Shown piece by piece: positions 19,952 to 28,780 of a stretch of 64,000 nt of DNA; the first letter of the stretch is position 1; each line of letters starts with the position of its first letter. The translations under genes were made by a program, and so were the position numbers. The notes beneath the pieces were generated by a model. The model ran no database searches and was not told the origin of the DNA. It saw only the letters and a program-made list of their open reading frames with translations. The stretch lies in the NCBI RefSeq assembly GCF_900078305.2, contig NZ_LT546028.1, positions 938,570 to 1,002,569 of the forward strand, written 5' to 3'. The DNA comes from Corynebacterium bouchesdurhonense. Its GTDB lineage: Bacteria > Actinomycetota > Actinomycetes > Mycobacteriales > Mycobacteriaceae.

Positions 19952-21463
19952 ATGATCGAGCACGAGGTACGCACCAGAAAGTCTGCCGAGGAGTTCCCGA
20001 TTGAGGAGCACTTGGCGTACAAGATCGCCCAGGTGGCTGCCGATCCGGTGGAGGTGCCGGAGGACACCAAGGAGATGATCATCAACCGCATCATCGACAA
20101 CGCGTCGGTAGCAGTCGCGTCCTACGCGCGGCGCCCGGTGACCACCGCCCGCGTCATGGCGCAGGCCCACCCGGTGACGGACGGCGGGGCGCGGATCTTC
20201 GGCGTGGACGGCACCTACTCGGCGGAGTGGGTGGCGTTTGCCAATGGCACCGCCGTCCGCGAACTGGATTACCACGACACCTTCCTGGCCGCCGAGTACT
20301 CCCACCCGGGCGACAACATCCCCCCGATCTTGGCGGTAGCGCAGCACAAGGGCCTCGACGGCAAGGCGCTGATCCGCGGCATCGCCACCGGCTACGAGAT
20401 TCAGGTGAACCTGGTCAAGGGCATCTCGCTGCACGAGTTCAAGATTGACCACGTCGCGCACCTCGGCCCGTCTGCGGCGGCCGGCATCGGCACCATGCTT
20501 GGCCTCGACGTGGACACGATTTACCAGGCGGTTGGCCAGGCGCTGCACACCACCACCGCCACGCGGCAGTCCCGCAAGGGCCTGATCTCATCCTGGAAGG
20601 CGTCGGCCCCGGCCTTCGCGGGCAAGATGGCCATCGAAGCGGTCGACCGCTGCATGCGCGGCGAGGGCGCGCCCGCCCCGATCTGGGAGGGCGAGGACGG
20701 CGTGATCGCCTGGATGCTGCACTCGCCGGAGCGCACCTACACCGTGCCCCTGCCGGCGCCGGGGGAGGCCAAGCGCGCCATTTTGGAGACGTACACGAAG
20801 GAGCACTCCGCCGAGTACCAGGCGCAGGCCCCGATCGACCTGGCGCGGCGCATGAAGCAGGCGATCGCGGACGCCGGCAAGACCACCGACGAGATCGCCT
20901 CGATCGTGTTGCACACCTCGCACCACACCCACTACGTCATCGGCACCGGCGCGAACGACCCGCAGAAGATGGACCCGACCGCGTCGCGCGAGACGCTCGA
21001 CCACTCCATCATGTACATGTTCGCCGTCGCGCTGGAGGACGGCGCGTGGCACCACGTGGACTCCTACACGCCCGAGCGCGCCGGCCGCCCGGAGACGGTG
21101 GCGCTGTGGCACAAGATCTCCACGGTGGAGGACCCTGAGTGGACGCGCCGCTACCACTCCACGGACCCGAACGAGAAGGCGTTTGGCGCCCGCGCGGTGA
21201 TCACGTTCACCGACGGCACGGTCATTGAGGACGAGATGGCCGTGGCGGACGCCCACCCGTTCGGTGCGCGCCCGTTCGGCCGTGAGAACTACATCGCCAA
21301 GTTCCGCACCCTGGCCGCCGGCGTGGTGGACGAGGCGGAGCAGGAGCGCTTCCTCGCCGCGGTGCAGGATTTGGACAACCTCGCGGACTTGGGCGAGCTC
21401 AACATCGTCGTCGGCGAGGCGGCACGTGCCGCCGCGCCCGAGATCCCGGGAGGTATCTTCTAA
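19952..21463 (+). CDS. prpD: 2-methylcitrate dehydratase
   Basis: Dehydrates 2-methylcitrate to 2-methylaconitate in propionate breakdown. The 503-residue protein fits the MmgE/PrpD family, with the [27 protein letters not shown] core (split near residues 85-110), HPGDN near residue 125 and [16 protein letters not shown] near 325. The ATG at 19952 follows GAGGAG. Its stop overlaps the prpB ATG (TAATG), so D and B are coupled. The usual aconitase step for methylisocitrate is assumed to come from elsewhere. Confidence 0.96.
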   Translation: MIEHEVRTRKSAEEFPIEEHLAYKIAQVAADPVEVPEDTKEMIINRIIDNASVAVASYARRPVTTARVMAQAHPVTDGGARIFGVDGTYSAEWVAFANGTAVRELDYHDTFLAAEYSHPGDNIPPILAVAQHKGLDGKALIRGIATGYEIQVNLVKGISLHEFKIDHVAHLGPSAAAGIGTMLGLDVDTIYQAVGQALHTTTATRQSRKGLISSWKASAPAFAGKMAIEAVDRCMRGEGAPAPIWEGEDGVIAWMLHSPERTYTVPLPAPGEAKRAILETYTKEHSAEYQAQAPIDLARRMKQAIADAGKTTDEIASIVLHTSHHTHYVIGTGANDPQKMDPTASRETLDHSIMYMFAVALEDGAWHHVDSYTPERAGRPETVALWHKISTVEDPEWTRRYHSTDPNEKAFGARAVITFTDGTVIEDEMAVADAHPFGARPFGRENYIAKFRTLAAGVVDEAEQERFLAAVQDLDNLADLGELNIVVGEAARAAAPEIPGGIF

Positions 21464-22395
21464 TGTTTGCGCCGGAAAGGACGCCGCGCGAGCGTCGGCA
21501 AGCGTTGCGCGATTCGCTCGCGTCCGAGACCATCACCAAGCTGCCGGGCGCGTTCAACCCGCTCACCGCCCGGCTGATCGAGGACATCGGCGCCTTCGAG
21601 GGCGTCTACGTCTCCGGCGCGGTCGTGGCCAACGACCTGGGCCTGCCGGACATCGGCCTGACCACGCTCACCGAGGTGGCGCACCGGGGCCGCCAGATCG
21701 CGCGCGCCACCAACTTGCCGGTGCTTATCGACGCGGACACCGGGTTTGGCGAGCCCATGTCCGCCGCCCGCACCGTGGCCGAGTTCGAGGCCGCCGGGCT
21801 GGCGGCGCTGCACCTGGAGGACCAGGTCAACCCCAAGCGCTGCGGCCACCTGGACGGCAAGGAGGTAGTGCCGCGCGAGCTGATGCTGCGGCGCATCACC
21901 GCCGCCGTGCGCGAGCGCTCCGACGATGCCTTTGTCATCTGCGCCCGCACCGACGCCGCCGGCATCGAGGGCATCGACGAGGCCATCGAGCGAGCCAAAG
22001 CGTACGCGGACGCCGGCGCGGACCTCATCTTCACCGAGGCGCTGTACTCGGAATCCGACTTTGCCAAGTTCCGCGCCGCGGTGGACGTGCCGCTTCTGGC
22101 CAACATGACCGAGTTCGGCAAAACCGAGCTGCTGTCCGCCTCCACGCTGCAGGACCTCGGCTACAACGCGGTGATCTGGCCGGTGACCACCTTCCGCATC
22201 GCAATGGGGCAGACCGAGGCCATGCTTCGCGACATCGCGGCCACCGGCACCCAGGAGCCCTGGCTGGACAAGATGCAGCACCGCTCCCGCCTTTACGAGC
22301 TGGTGCGCTACGAGGACTACAACCAGTTCGACCAGTCCGTCTTCACCTACTCCAAGGACACCTACAGCACCACGTTTGAGGGCGGCGGCCGGTAG
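21463..22395 (+). CDS. prpB: 2-methylisocitrate lyase
   Basis: Splits 2-methylisocitrate to pyruvate and succinate. The 310-residue protein is of the isocitrate lyase/PEP mutase fold with the metal site LIDADTGFG near residue 88 and the active-site loop KRCGHLDGK near residue 125 (the catalytic Cys is in CGH). Two dispersed elements fall in it, at 21492-21503 and 21723-21734; the second coincides with the invariant LIDAD codons, so its match may be forced by the protein. Confidence 0.96.
   Translation: MFAPERTPRERRQALRDSLASETITKLPGAFNPLTARLIEDIGAFEGVYVSGAVVANDLGLPDIGLTTLTEVAHRGRQIARATNLPVLIDADTGFGEPMSAARTVAEFEAAGLAALHLEDQVNPKRCGHLDGKEVVPRELMLRRITAAVRERSDDAFVICARTDAAGIEGIDEAIERAKAYADAGADLIFTEALYSESDFAKFRAAVDVPLLANMTEFGKTELLSASTLQDLGYNAVIWPVTTFRIAMGQTEAMLRDIAATGTQEPWLDKMQHRSRLYELVRYEDYNQFDQSVFTYSKDTYSTTFEGGGR
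21492..21503 (+). repeat. GCGTCGRNAAGC element with long arms
   Basis: Core GCGTCGGCAAGC near the start of prpB. The flanks CGCGAGCG (21487-21494) and CGCTCGCG (21515-21522) pair perfectly over 8 bases, though GCYCC is lacking. Confidence 0.5.
21723..21734 (-). repeat. GCGTCGRNAAGC match in prpB, probably coding-driven
   Basis: GCTTATCGACGC encodes LIDA of the conserved LIDADTGFG motif, so this match may be fortuitous. Confidence 0.3.
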
Positions 22396-22407
22396 GCGTC
22401 GACAAGC
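22396..22407 (+). repeat. GCGTCGRNAAGC element between prpB and prpC
   Basis: Core GCGTCGACAAGC begins directly after the prpB stop, then AAAA and GCCCCC. It fills half of the 47-base prpB-prpC gap. Confidence 0.8.
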
Positions 22408-22442
22408 AAAAGCCCCCACCAACCAGAGATAAGGAGCACACC

Positions 22443-23588
22443 ATGACCGAGCAGGAAATCCGCAAGGGCCTCAACGGCGTCGTCGCCGACTACACCGCAG
22501 TGTCCAAGGTCAATCCCGAGACGAACTCGCTGCTCTACCGCGGCTACCCCGTCCAAGAGCTGGCCGAGCACTGCACGTTTGAGGAGGTGGCGTACCTGCT
22601 GTGGAACGGCGAGCTGCCCAACGAGGAGCAGATGGCCGAGTTCCGCGGCGGCTGCATGGCCAACCGAGACATCAGCGAGGAGCTGATCCAGGTGATCAAC
22701 TTCATGCCCAAGGACTGCCACCCGATGGACGTCCTGCGCACCGCGGTGTCCTTCCTGGGCACGCAGGACGAGTACAAGTTCACCCCGGACGCTGACCACC
22801 TGCGCTCCATCGGCCGCCAGCTGCTGGCCAAGCTGCCCACCATCGTGGCCACCGACATCCGCCGCCGGAACGGGCAGGAGTACATCGCGCCGAGCAAGGA
22901 GAAGGGCTTCTCCGAGAACTTCCTCTGGATGGTCTTCGGCGACGGCGAGGGCTCGCCCGCCACGATCCCCAGCGACATCGAGGCGTTTGAGAAGACGATG
23001 ATCCTCTACGCCGAGCACTCCTTCAACGCCTCCACGTTCACCGCCCGCACCATCACCTCCACGCAGGCGGACGCGTGGTCCGCCATCACCGGCGCGATCG
23101 GCGCGCTCAAGGGCCCGCTGCACGGCGGCGCCAACGAGTTTGTCATGCACCACATGGAAGAGATCGGCGACCCGGCAAAGGCCGAGGAGTGGTGCCTGAA
23201 CAAGCTGAAGAACAAGGAGCTTGTGATGGGCTTCGGCCACCGCGTGTACAAGAAGGGCGACTCGCGCGTGCCCACCATGGAGGCGGCGTTTAAGAAGCTC
23301 GCCGCCGAGCACCCGGAGAGGGACGCCCAGAAGTGGGTGGAGATGTACGACATCATGGCCAAGACCATGTACGAGAACACATCCATCAACATCCGCCCCA
23401 ACCTGGACTTCCCGTCCGGGCCGGCGTACTACATCCTCGGCTTCGATATCGAGTTCTTCACCCCGCTGTTCGTGATGAGCCGCATCACCGGCTGGACCGC
23501 GCACATCATCGAGCAGTACGAGAACAACTCGCTCATCCGCCCGCTGTCCGCCTACAACGGCCCCGCCGAGCGCCACGTGGAGCGGTAG
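22443..23588 (+). CDS. prpC: 2-methylcitrate synthase
   Basis: Condenses propionyl-CoA with oxaloacetate; family members also accept acetyl-CoA weakly. The 381-residue length fits the short type II-like citrate synthases. Catalytic residues are visible in LHGGANE (His near 222), GFGHRVYK (His near 261) and LDFPSGPAYY (Asp near 312). The ATG follows ATAAGGAGCACACC. Third gene of prpDBC; a dispersed element separates it from prpB and another follows it. Confidence 0.96.
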   Translation: MTEQEIRKGLNGVVADYTAVSKVNPETNSLLYRGYPVQELAEHCTFEEVAYLLWNGELPNEEQMAEFRGGCMANRDISEELIQVINFMPKDCHPMDVLRTAVSFLGTQDEYKFTPDADHLRSIGRQLLAKLPTIVATDIRRRNGQEYIAPSKEKGFSENFLWMVFGDGEGSPATIPSDIEAFEKTMILYAEHSFNASTFTARTITSTQADAWSAITGAIGALKGPLHGGANEFVMHHMEEIGDPAKAEEWCLNKLKNKELVMGFGHRVYKKGDSRVPTMEAAFKKLAAEHPERDAQKWVEMYDIMAKTMYENTSINIRPNLDFPSGPAYYILGFDIEFFTPLFVMSRITGWTAHIIEQYENNSLIRPLSAYNGPAERHVER

Positions 23589-23600
23589 TTCGGGGCCTAT

Positions 23601-23612
23601 GCTTCTCGACGC
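23601..23612 (-). repeat. GCGTCGRNAAGC element after prpC
   Basis: On the minus strand GCGTCGAGAAGC, then 4 bases and GCCCC; arms GGGGC and GCCCC pair perfectly. It lies 12 bases past the prpC stop, where a terminator is expected. Confidence 0.75.
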
Positions 23613-23800
23613 CCCCTTACCCCCGGCGCCCCCCCGGGCGGCCCGGCGCCCGCCCCCCCGCGGAAGTGGTTGTGTGTCCCCCTCCGGCCCCCCCCGGGCC
23701 CCCCCCGGAGGGGGGGGGGGGGGGGGCGCCCCCCCCCCCCCCGGGGGGGGGGGGGGGGGGTTTGGCCTGCCCGCCACATTTTTTTGGGGGAGGGGCAAAA
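23613..23800. other. Low-complexity G/C homopolymer stretch, probably an artefact
   Basis: Long runs of G and C, including about 18 G, then CGC, then about 14 C, then about 18 G near 23709-23760. The pattern matches no neighbour and resembles the run in the adapter-contaminated stretch at 52 kb. I see no gene in the 313 bases between prpC and pyc. A real terminator may be masked here. Confidence 0.7.
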
Positions 23801-23836
23801 GAGCGCCGAAAGTGGTACTACCAAGTTTCGCCGGGG

Positions 23837-23842
23837 GTAGAC
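23837..23842 (+). promoter_or_regulatory. Candidate -10 TAGACT of pyc
   Basis: TAGACT lies about 60 bases before the GTG, giving a leader of roughly 50 bases with AAAGGA as ribosome site. Confidence 0.4.
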
Positions 23843-23901
23843 TGGCTCGCGACAGCCGTGCAGCTAGCGCCCACACAGGCGCCTCGCGAAAGGACACCCG
23901 A

Positions 23902-26900
23902 GTGGAAACCCACGTGGAAAACCTCCCCCTGAACGACCTCCCCGCATTCAAGAAGATCCTCGTTGCCAACCGCGGCGAGATCGCCGTGCGCGCGTTCCGC
24001 GCCGCGTTCGAGACCGGCGCGAAGACCGTGGCCGTGTACCCGCGCGAGGACCGCAACTCCTTCCACCGCCCGTTCGCCGACGAGGCCGTGCAGATCGGCG
24101 TCGAGGGCCAGCCCGTCAAGGCGTACCTGGACATCGAGGAGATCATCCGCGCCGCCAAGCAGACGGGCGCGGACGCCGTGTACCCGGGCTACGGCTTCCT
24201 CTCCGAGCGCGCCGAGCTGGCCCGCCGCTGCAAGGAGGAGGGCATTAAGTTCATCGGCCCCTCCGCCGAAACCCTCGAGCTGACCGGCGACAAGGCCGCG
24301 GCAGTCCAGGCCGCCGAGCGCGCCGGGCTGCCCACCCTGAAGGACTCCGAGCCGTCCTCCGACCCGAAGCAGCTGGCGGAGTACGCCAAGGACTTCGAGT
24401 TCCCGGTGTTTGTCAAAGCCGTGGCCGGCGGCGGCGGGCGCGGCATGCGCTTCATTGAGAAGCTCGAGGACGTCGAGCGCCTGGCCACCGAGGCCTCCCG
24501 CGAGGCCGAAGCCGCGTTCGGCGACCCGTCCGTCTACATCGAGCGCGCCGTGATCAAGCCCCAGCACATCGAGGTGCAGATCATGGCGGACAGCTACGGC
24601 AACGTGGTCCACCTCTTCGAGCGCGACTGCTCGGTGCAGCGCCGCCACCAGAAGGTGGTGGAGATCGCCCCCGCGCAGCACATCACCGAGGAGCAGCGCC
24701 AACGCATCTGCCAGGACGCGGTGAACTTCTGCAAGGAGATCAACTACGAGGGCGCCGGCACCGTCGAGTTCCTCGTGGACGAAAACGGCAACCACGTCTT
24801 CATCGAGATGAACCCGCGCGTGCAGGTGGAGCACACGGTGACCGAGGAGGTCACCGGCGTGGACATTGTGAAGAACCAGATGTACATCGCCGCCGGCGCC
24901 AAGCTGGAGGACGTGCACCTGACCCAGGACCTCATCGAGATCACCGGCGCGGCCCTGCAGTGCCGCATCACCACCGAGGACCCGAACAACGGCTTCCGCC
25001 CCGACTCCGGCACCATCACCGGCTACCGCTCGCCGGGCGGCGCCGGCGTGCGCCTCGACGGCTCCGTGGCCGTGGGCACCACCATCACCCCGAACTTCGA
25101 CTCGCTGCTGGTGAAGATGACCTGCCGCGGCCGCAACTTCCAGGTGGCCGTGGACCGCGCCCTGCGCGCCCTCAACGAGTTCACCGTGGACGGCGTGTCC
25201 ACCAACATCGGCTTCCTGCGCGCTCTGCTCTCCGAGGACGACTTCCGCCACGAGCGCATCAACACCGGCTTCATTGCCGACCACCCCGCGCTGCTCGAGG
25301 CGCCGGCGGCCAAGGACGATGCGGGCAAGATCCTCAACTACCTGGCTGAAGTGACCGTCAACAAGCCAAATGGCCCCCGGCCGAGCACCATCCAGCCCTC
25401 GAAGAAGCTGCCGAAGGCCGAGTACGGCGAGCTGCCGCGCGGCTCCCGCGACGACCTCCTCGAACTGGGCCCGGTGAAGTGGGCGGAGAAGCTGCGCAAC
25501 CAGACCGCGCTCGGCGTCACCGAGACCACATTCCGCGACGCGCACCAGTCCCTGCTGGCCACCCGCGTGCGCACCAACACCCTCGTGGCGGCGGCGAAGC
25601 ACGTTGGCTACCTCACCCCGCAGCTGACCTCCGTGGAGGCGTGGGGCGGCGCCACCTTCGACGTTGGCATGCGCTTCCTCCACGAGTCCCCCTGGATGCG
25701 CCTGGACGAGCTGCGCGAGGCGATGCCGAACGTGAACATCCAGATGCTCCTGCGCGGCCGCAACACCGTGGGCTACACCCCGTACCCGGACTCCGTCACC
25801 CGCGCCTTCGTGCAGGAGGCGGCAACCTCCGGCATCGACATTTTCCGCATCTTCGACGCGCTGAACGACGTTTCCCAGATGCGCCCCGCCATCGACGCCG
25901 TGCTGGAGACAAACACCACCGTGGCCGAGGTGGCCATGGCGTACTCCGGTAACCTCCTCGACCCGGCCGAGGACCTCTACACGCTGGACTACTACCTGCA
26001 CTTGGCGGAGGAGATCGTGGACGCCGGCGCGCACGTGCTGGCCATCAAGGACATGGCCGGCCTGCTGCGCCCCGCCGCGGCCGCCAAGCTGGTCACCGCG
26101 CTGCGCGAGCGCTTCGACCTGCCGGTGCACGTGCACACCCACGACACCGCAGGCGGCCAGCTAGCCACCTACCTGGCCGCCGCGAACGCCGGCGCCGACG
26201 TGGTGGACGTGGCCTCTGCGCCGCTGGCGGGCACCACCTCCCAGCCGTCCATGTCCGCGCTGGTGGCCGCCTTCGCCGACACCGAGCGCGACACGGGCCT
26301 GTCCCTCCAGGCCGTCTCCGACCTGGAGCCCTACTGGGAGGCCGTGCGCCAGGTGTACGCCCCGTTCGAGTCCGGCATCCCCGGCCCGACCGGCCGCGTG
26401 TACAAGCACGAAATCCCGGGCGGCCAGCTGTCCAACCTGCGCACCCAGGCCAAGGCGCTGGGCCTCGGCGACCGCTTCGAGCTCATCGAGGACTACTACG
26501 CCGCGGTGAACGACATCCTGGGCCGCCCGACCAAGGTCACCCCGTCCTCCAAGGTGGTGGGCGACCTCGCGCTGCACCTCGTGGGCGCCGGCGTGGACCC
26601 GTACGAGTTCGCCGAGAACCCGCGCAAGTACGACATCCCCGAGTCCGTCATCGGCTTCCTCCAGGGCGAGCTGGGCACCCCTCCGGGCGGCTGGCCGCTG
26701 CTGCGCGAGAAGGCGCTGGAGGACCGCGGCCCGGTCGACCACACCGTTGAGGTGCCCGCCGACCTCGCCCCCGACCTGGAGAGCGACGACCACGAGGTGC
26801 GCCGCGTGGCCCTGGATAAGCTCCTCTTCCCGAAGCAGTACAACGAGTTCCTGGAGCACCGCCGCAACTACGGCGTGACCGACCAGCTGGGCGACAAGAC

Positions 26901-27336
26901 GTTCTTCTACGGCCTCGACGAGGGCCACGAGACGATGATCTACTACGGCGAGATTGGGGCGAACATCCCGCCGCTGGTGGTGCGCCTCGACGCGGTGGGC
27001 GAGCCGGACGAGAAGGGCATGCGCCAGGTGATCCTCACCGTCAACGGCCAGGTCCGCCCGATGACGGTGCGCGACCAGAACGCCGAGTCCACCGTGGCCG
27101 AGGTGGAGAAGGCCGACTCCTCTAACCCGGGCCACGTGGCGGCGCCGTTCGCGGGCGTGGTCACGGTGACGGTGAAGGCGGGCGACGAGGTCAAGGCCGG
27201 CGACCAGGTGGCCACCATTGAGGCGATGAAGATGGAGGCGTCCATCTCCGCCACCAAGGACGGCACCGTCGAGCGCGTCGCCCTGCCGCACGCCACCAAG
27301 GTTGAGGGCGGCGACCTGGTAGTGGTGATCAGCTAG
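23902..27336 (+). CDS. pyc: Pyruvate carboxylase
   Basis: Biotin- and ATP-dependent carboxylation of pyruvate to oxaloacetate, the main anaplerotic step. The 1144-residue protein has a biotin carboxylase domain (about 15-470; ATP-grasp loop GGGGRGMRF), a carboxyltransferase domain (about 540-840; DAHQSLLATRVRT metal-site strand), a tetramerisation region and a biotin carrier domain with EAMKMEAS near residue 1110. The GTG at 23902 is set by GAAAGGACACCCGA; the frame continues open upstream through the G/C runs but that is not coding. Needs BirA for biotin attachment. Confidence 0.97.
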   Translation: METHVENLPLNDLPAFKKILVANRGEIAVRAFRAAFETGAKTVAVYPREDRNSFHRPFADEAVQIGVEGQPVKAYLDIEEIIRAAKQTGADAVYPGYGFLSERAELARRCKEEGIKFIGPSAETLELTGDKAAAVQAAERAGLPTLKDSEPSSDPKQLAEYAKDFEFPVFVKAVAGGGGRGMRFIEKLEDVERLATEASREAEAAFGDPSVYIERAVIKPQHIEVQIMADSYGNVVHLFERDCSVQRRHQKVVEIAPAQHITEEQRQRICQDAVNFCKEINYEGAGTVEFLVDENGNHVFIEMNPRVQVEHTVTEEVTGVDIVKNQMYIAAGAKLEDVHLTQDLIEITGAALQCRITTEDPNNGFRPDSGTITGYRSPGGAGVRLDGSVAVGTTITPNFDSLLVKMTCRGRNFQVAVDRALRALNEFTVDGVSTNIGFLRALLSEDDFRHERINTGFIADHPALLEAPAAKDDAGKILNYLAEVTVNKPNGPRPSTIQPSKKLPKAEYGELPRGSRDDLLELGPVKWAEKLRNQTALGVTETTFRDAHQSLLATRVRTNTLVAAAKHVGYLTPQLTSVEAWGGATFDVGMRFLHESPWMRLDELREAMPNVNIQMLLRGRNTVGYTPYPDSVTRAFVQEAATSGIDIFRIFDALNDVSQMRPAIDAVLETNTTVAEVAMAYSGNLLDPAEDLYTLDYYLHLAEEIVDAGAHVLAIKDMAGLLRPAAAAKLVTALRERFDLPVHVHTHDTAGGQLATYLAAANAGADVVDVASAPLAGTTSQPSMSALVAAFADTERDTGLSLQAVSDLEPYWEAVRQVYAPFESGIPGPTGRVYKHEIPGGQLSNLRTQAKALGLGDRFELIEDYYAAVNDILGRPTKVTPSSKVVGDLALHLVGAGVDPYEFAENPRKYDIPESVIGFLQGELGTPPGGWPLLREKALEDRGPVDHTVEVPADLAPDLESDDHEVRRVALDKLLFPKQYNEFLEHRRNYGVTDQLGDKTFFYGLDEGHETMIYYGEIGANIPPLVVRLDAVGEPDEKGMRQVILTVNGQVRPMTVRDQNAESTVAEVEKADSSNPGHVAAPFAGVVTVTVKAGDEVKAGDQVATIEAMKMEASISATKDGTVERVALPHATKVEGGDLVVVIS

Positions 27337-27342
27337 CGCGCG

Positions 27343-27828
27343 TCAGCCCCGGAGCCCGTACACCATCACGTCGTCCTCGCCTTCCACGCTGGAGAAGCCG
27401 AAGGACTCGTACCGGTGGCGGGCTCTTTCGTTGTCCGGGTCCACCCACAGCGCCAGCTGCGGGGCGCCCTGCTCCCGGGCGAGCTCGGCCGCCTCGTGGA
27501 GGAGTTTGACGGCGAGCTGATTGCCGGCAAAGCGGTTCTCCACCGCGATGGCGATCTCGGGCACGTCCGGCCCGATGAAGGCGTGGCCGTCGCCCGCACT
27601 CTCCCAGTAGCGCAGCCACACGCCGCCGGCGGGGGTGCGGTGCTCGTCGAAGGCGATGACGCCGCCGTCGCGCTCGGGGGACCAGTCGTCGACGTAGGGG
27701 GCGACGCCCGCGCGCGCGTCCTCACCCAGCTCCGCGGACTCGTCGCCGAACACGTCCGCGAGGTAGTTCAGGCGCTGGAGGTAGGTTCGGTCGGATTCGG
27801 TGGCGCGTCGGAACGTAAATGCAGACAT
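27343..27828 (-). CDS. GNAT-family N-acetyltransferase
   Basis: A 161-residue acetyl-CoA-dependent transferase. Strand-turn motif IAIAVENRFAGNQLAVKLL (about 92-110) is the acetyl-CoA pyrophosphate loop, and the C-terminal RHRYESFGF is typical. Substrate unknown. It is convergent with pyc (7 bases apart). -10 TACCCT (27836-27841) lies 7 bases before the ATG. Confidence 0.85.
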   Translation of the reverse strand: MSAFTFRRATESDRTYLQRLNYLADVFGDESAELGEDARAGVAPYVDDWSPERDGGVIAFDEHRTPAGGVWLRYWESAGDGHAFIGPDVPEIAIAVENRFAGNQLAVKLLHEAAELAREQGAPQLALWVDPDNERARHRYESFGFSSVEGEDDVMVYGLRG

Positions 27829-27835
27829 GCTTTTC

Positions 27836-27856
27836 AGGGTACCGGCGTTATAGGAT
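27836..27856. promoter_or_regulatory. Divergent leaderless promoters, GNAT gene and protease
   Basis: TACCCT (minus, 27841-27836) is 7 bases from the GNAT ATG, and TAGGAT (plus, 27851-27856) is 6 bases from the protease ATG. The two promoters lie within 21 bases. Confidence 0.6.
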
Positions 27857-27862
27857 CAGCCC

Positions 27863-28777
27863 ATGCGCAAATTCGGGGTATCCGCGGCGCTCGCGGCGGC
27901 GGTGACGGCTGCGGCCATCCAAGTGCCGGCACCCGCCGCAGGCGCGGCGACGCTGAGCCAGGGCGACGTGATCAAGGTGGGCAGCAGCTCGCTGTGCACC
28001 CTAACGTTCGTGGACACCTCCCGCAGCCGCACCCCCGCCGGTTACACCTCCGCCCACTGCGGCAAGACGGGCGACACGGTATACACCCGCGCCAACGGCG
28101 CGACCATCCCGGTGGGCACGTTCTACCCCTCCGGCAAGTACAAAGACGGCGCCACCGCCAACGACTGGGGGCTGATCCGCTTCTACAGCGGCGTCGCTCT
28201 CGGCGGCAACCCCTACACCGGGGACACCGAGGTGGCCGCCTCCGAGCTGCGGGAGGGGGACCGGATCTGCCTCGCCGGCGCCGCTACGCAGGAGCGCCGC
28301 TGCGGGCGCTACATCGGCACCGTCGGCGGCAACGTGTACTGGGAGAACACCGGCGCCCAGCCGGGGGACTCCGGCGGCGTGGTGTGGATCGACGGGCGCC
28401 CCGGCCTGCTCGGCGTGTTCTCCGGCTACAGCACGGTGACCACGCGGACCTCCGAGTGGACCGTGATGCGCGCGGCGATGCCCGTCGACTCCGCACCGCT
28501 GACGGCGAACGATGAAATCCAGCTCATCACCCGCTACTACCAGGAGCACCACCCGACGGGCCACGTGGCCACGGTGCCGGTTGTGGTGCCGCGCGACGGC
28601 GGCGGGGACGCCCCGCAGGCGCGCGTGGTCACCGCCACACCCGCGGATGAAACCTCGCGCAAGCCGCTGGAGGGAACCACGCTCGGCGTCATCCTCGCCA
28701 TCGTGCTCGGCGTGATCGTGGCGGCAGCCCCGGCGCTGGCCCAGATCGTCGAGACCGTGCGCGCCATAAACGGCTAG
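27863..28777 (+). CDS. Secreted trypsin-like serine protease with C-terminal anchor
   Basis: A 304-residue chymotrypsin-fold (S1-like) protein. Signal peptide 1-29 (ending AAGAA), catalytic triad His65 (SAHCG), Asp101 (NDWGL) and Ser170 (PGDSGG), two likely disulfide Cys pairs (45/66, 136/147), then a membrane segment at about 276-297. It should act at the outer face of the membrane. Substrate unknown. Convergent with accBC, three bases apart. Confidence 0.9.
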   Translation: MRKFGVSAALAAAVTAAAIQVPAPAAGAATLSQGDVIKVGSSSLCTLTFVDTSRSRTPAGYTSAHCGKTGDTVYTRANGATIPVGTFYPSGKYKDGATANDWGLIRFYSGVALGGNPYTGDTEVAASELREGDRICLAGAATQERRCGRYIGTVGGNVYWENTGAQPGDSGGVVWIDGRPGLLGVFSGYSTVTTRTSEWTVMRAAMPVDSAPLTANDEIQLITRYYQEHHPTGHVATVPVVVPRDGGGDAPQARVVTATPADETSRKPLEGTTLGVILAIVLGVIVAAAPALAQIVETVRAING

Positions 28778-28780
28778 ACG

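Noticed and set aside
23700..23765. G-quadruplex or real super-stable terminator in the poly-G/poly-C block
   Set aside because: The same pattern occurs next to adapter sequence at 52 kb, so a sequencing artefact is far likelier.
23599..23901. Extended N-terminus of pyruvate carboxylase through the G/C runs
   Set aside because: Would add about 100 Pro/Gly residues from an artefact-like region; the GTG at 23902 has a ribosome site and gives the family length.
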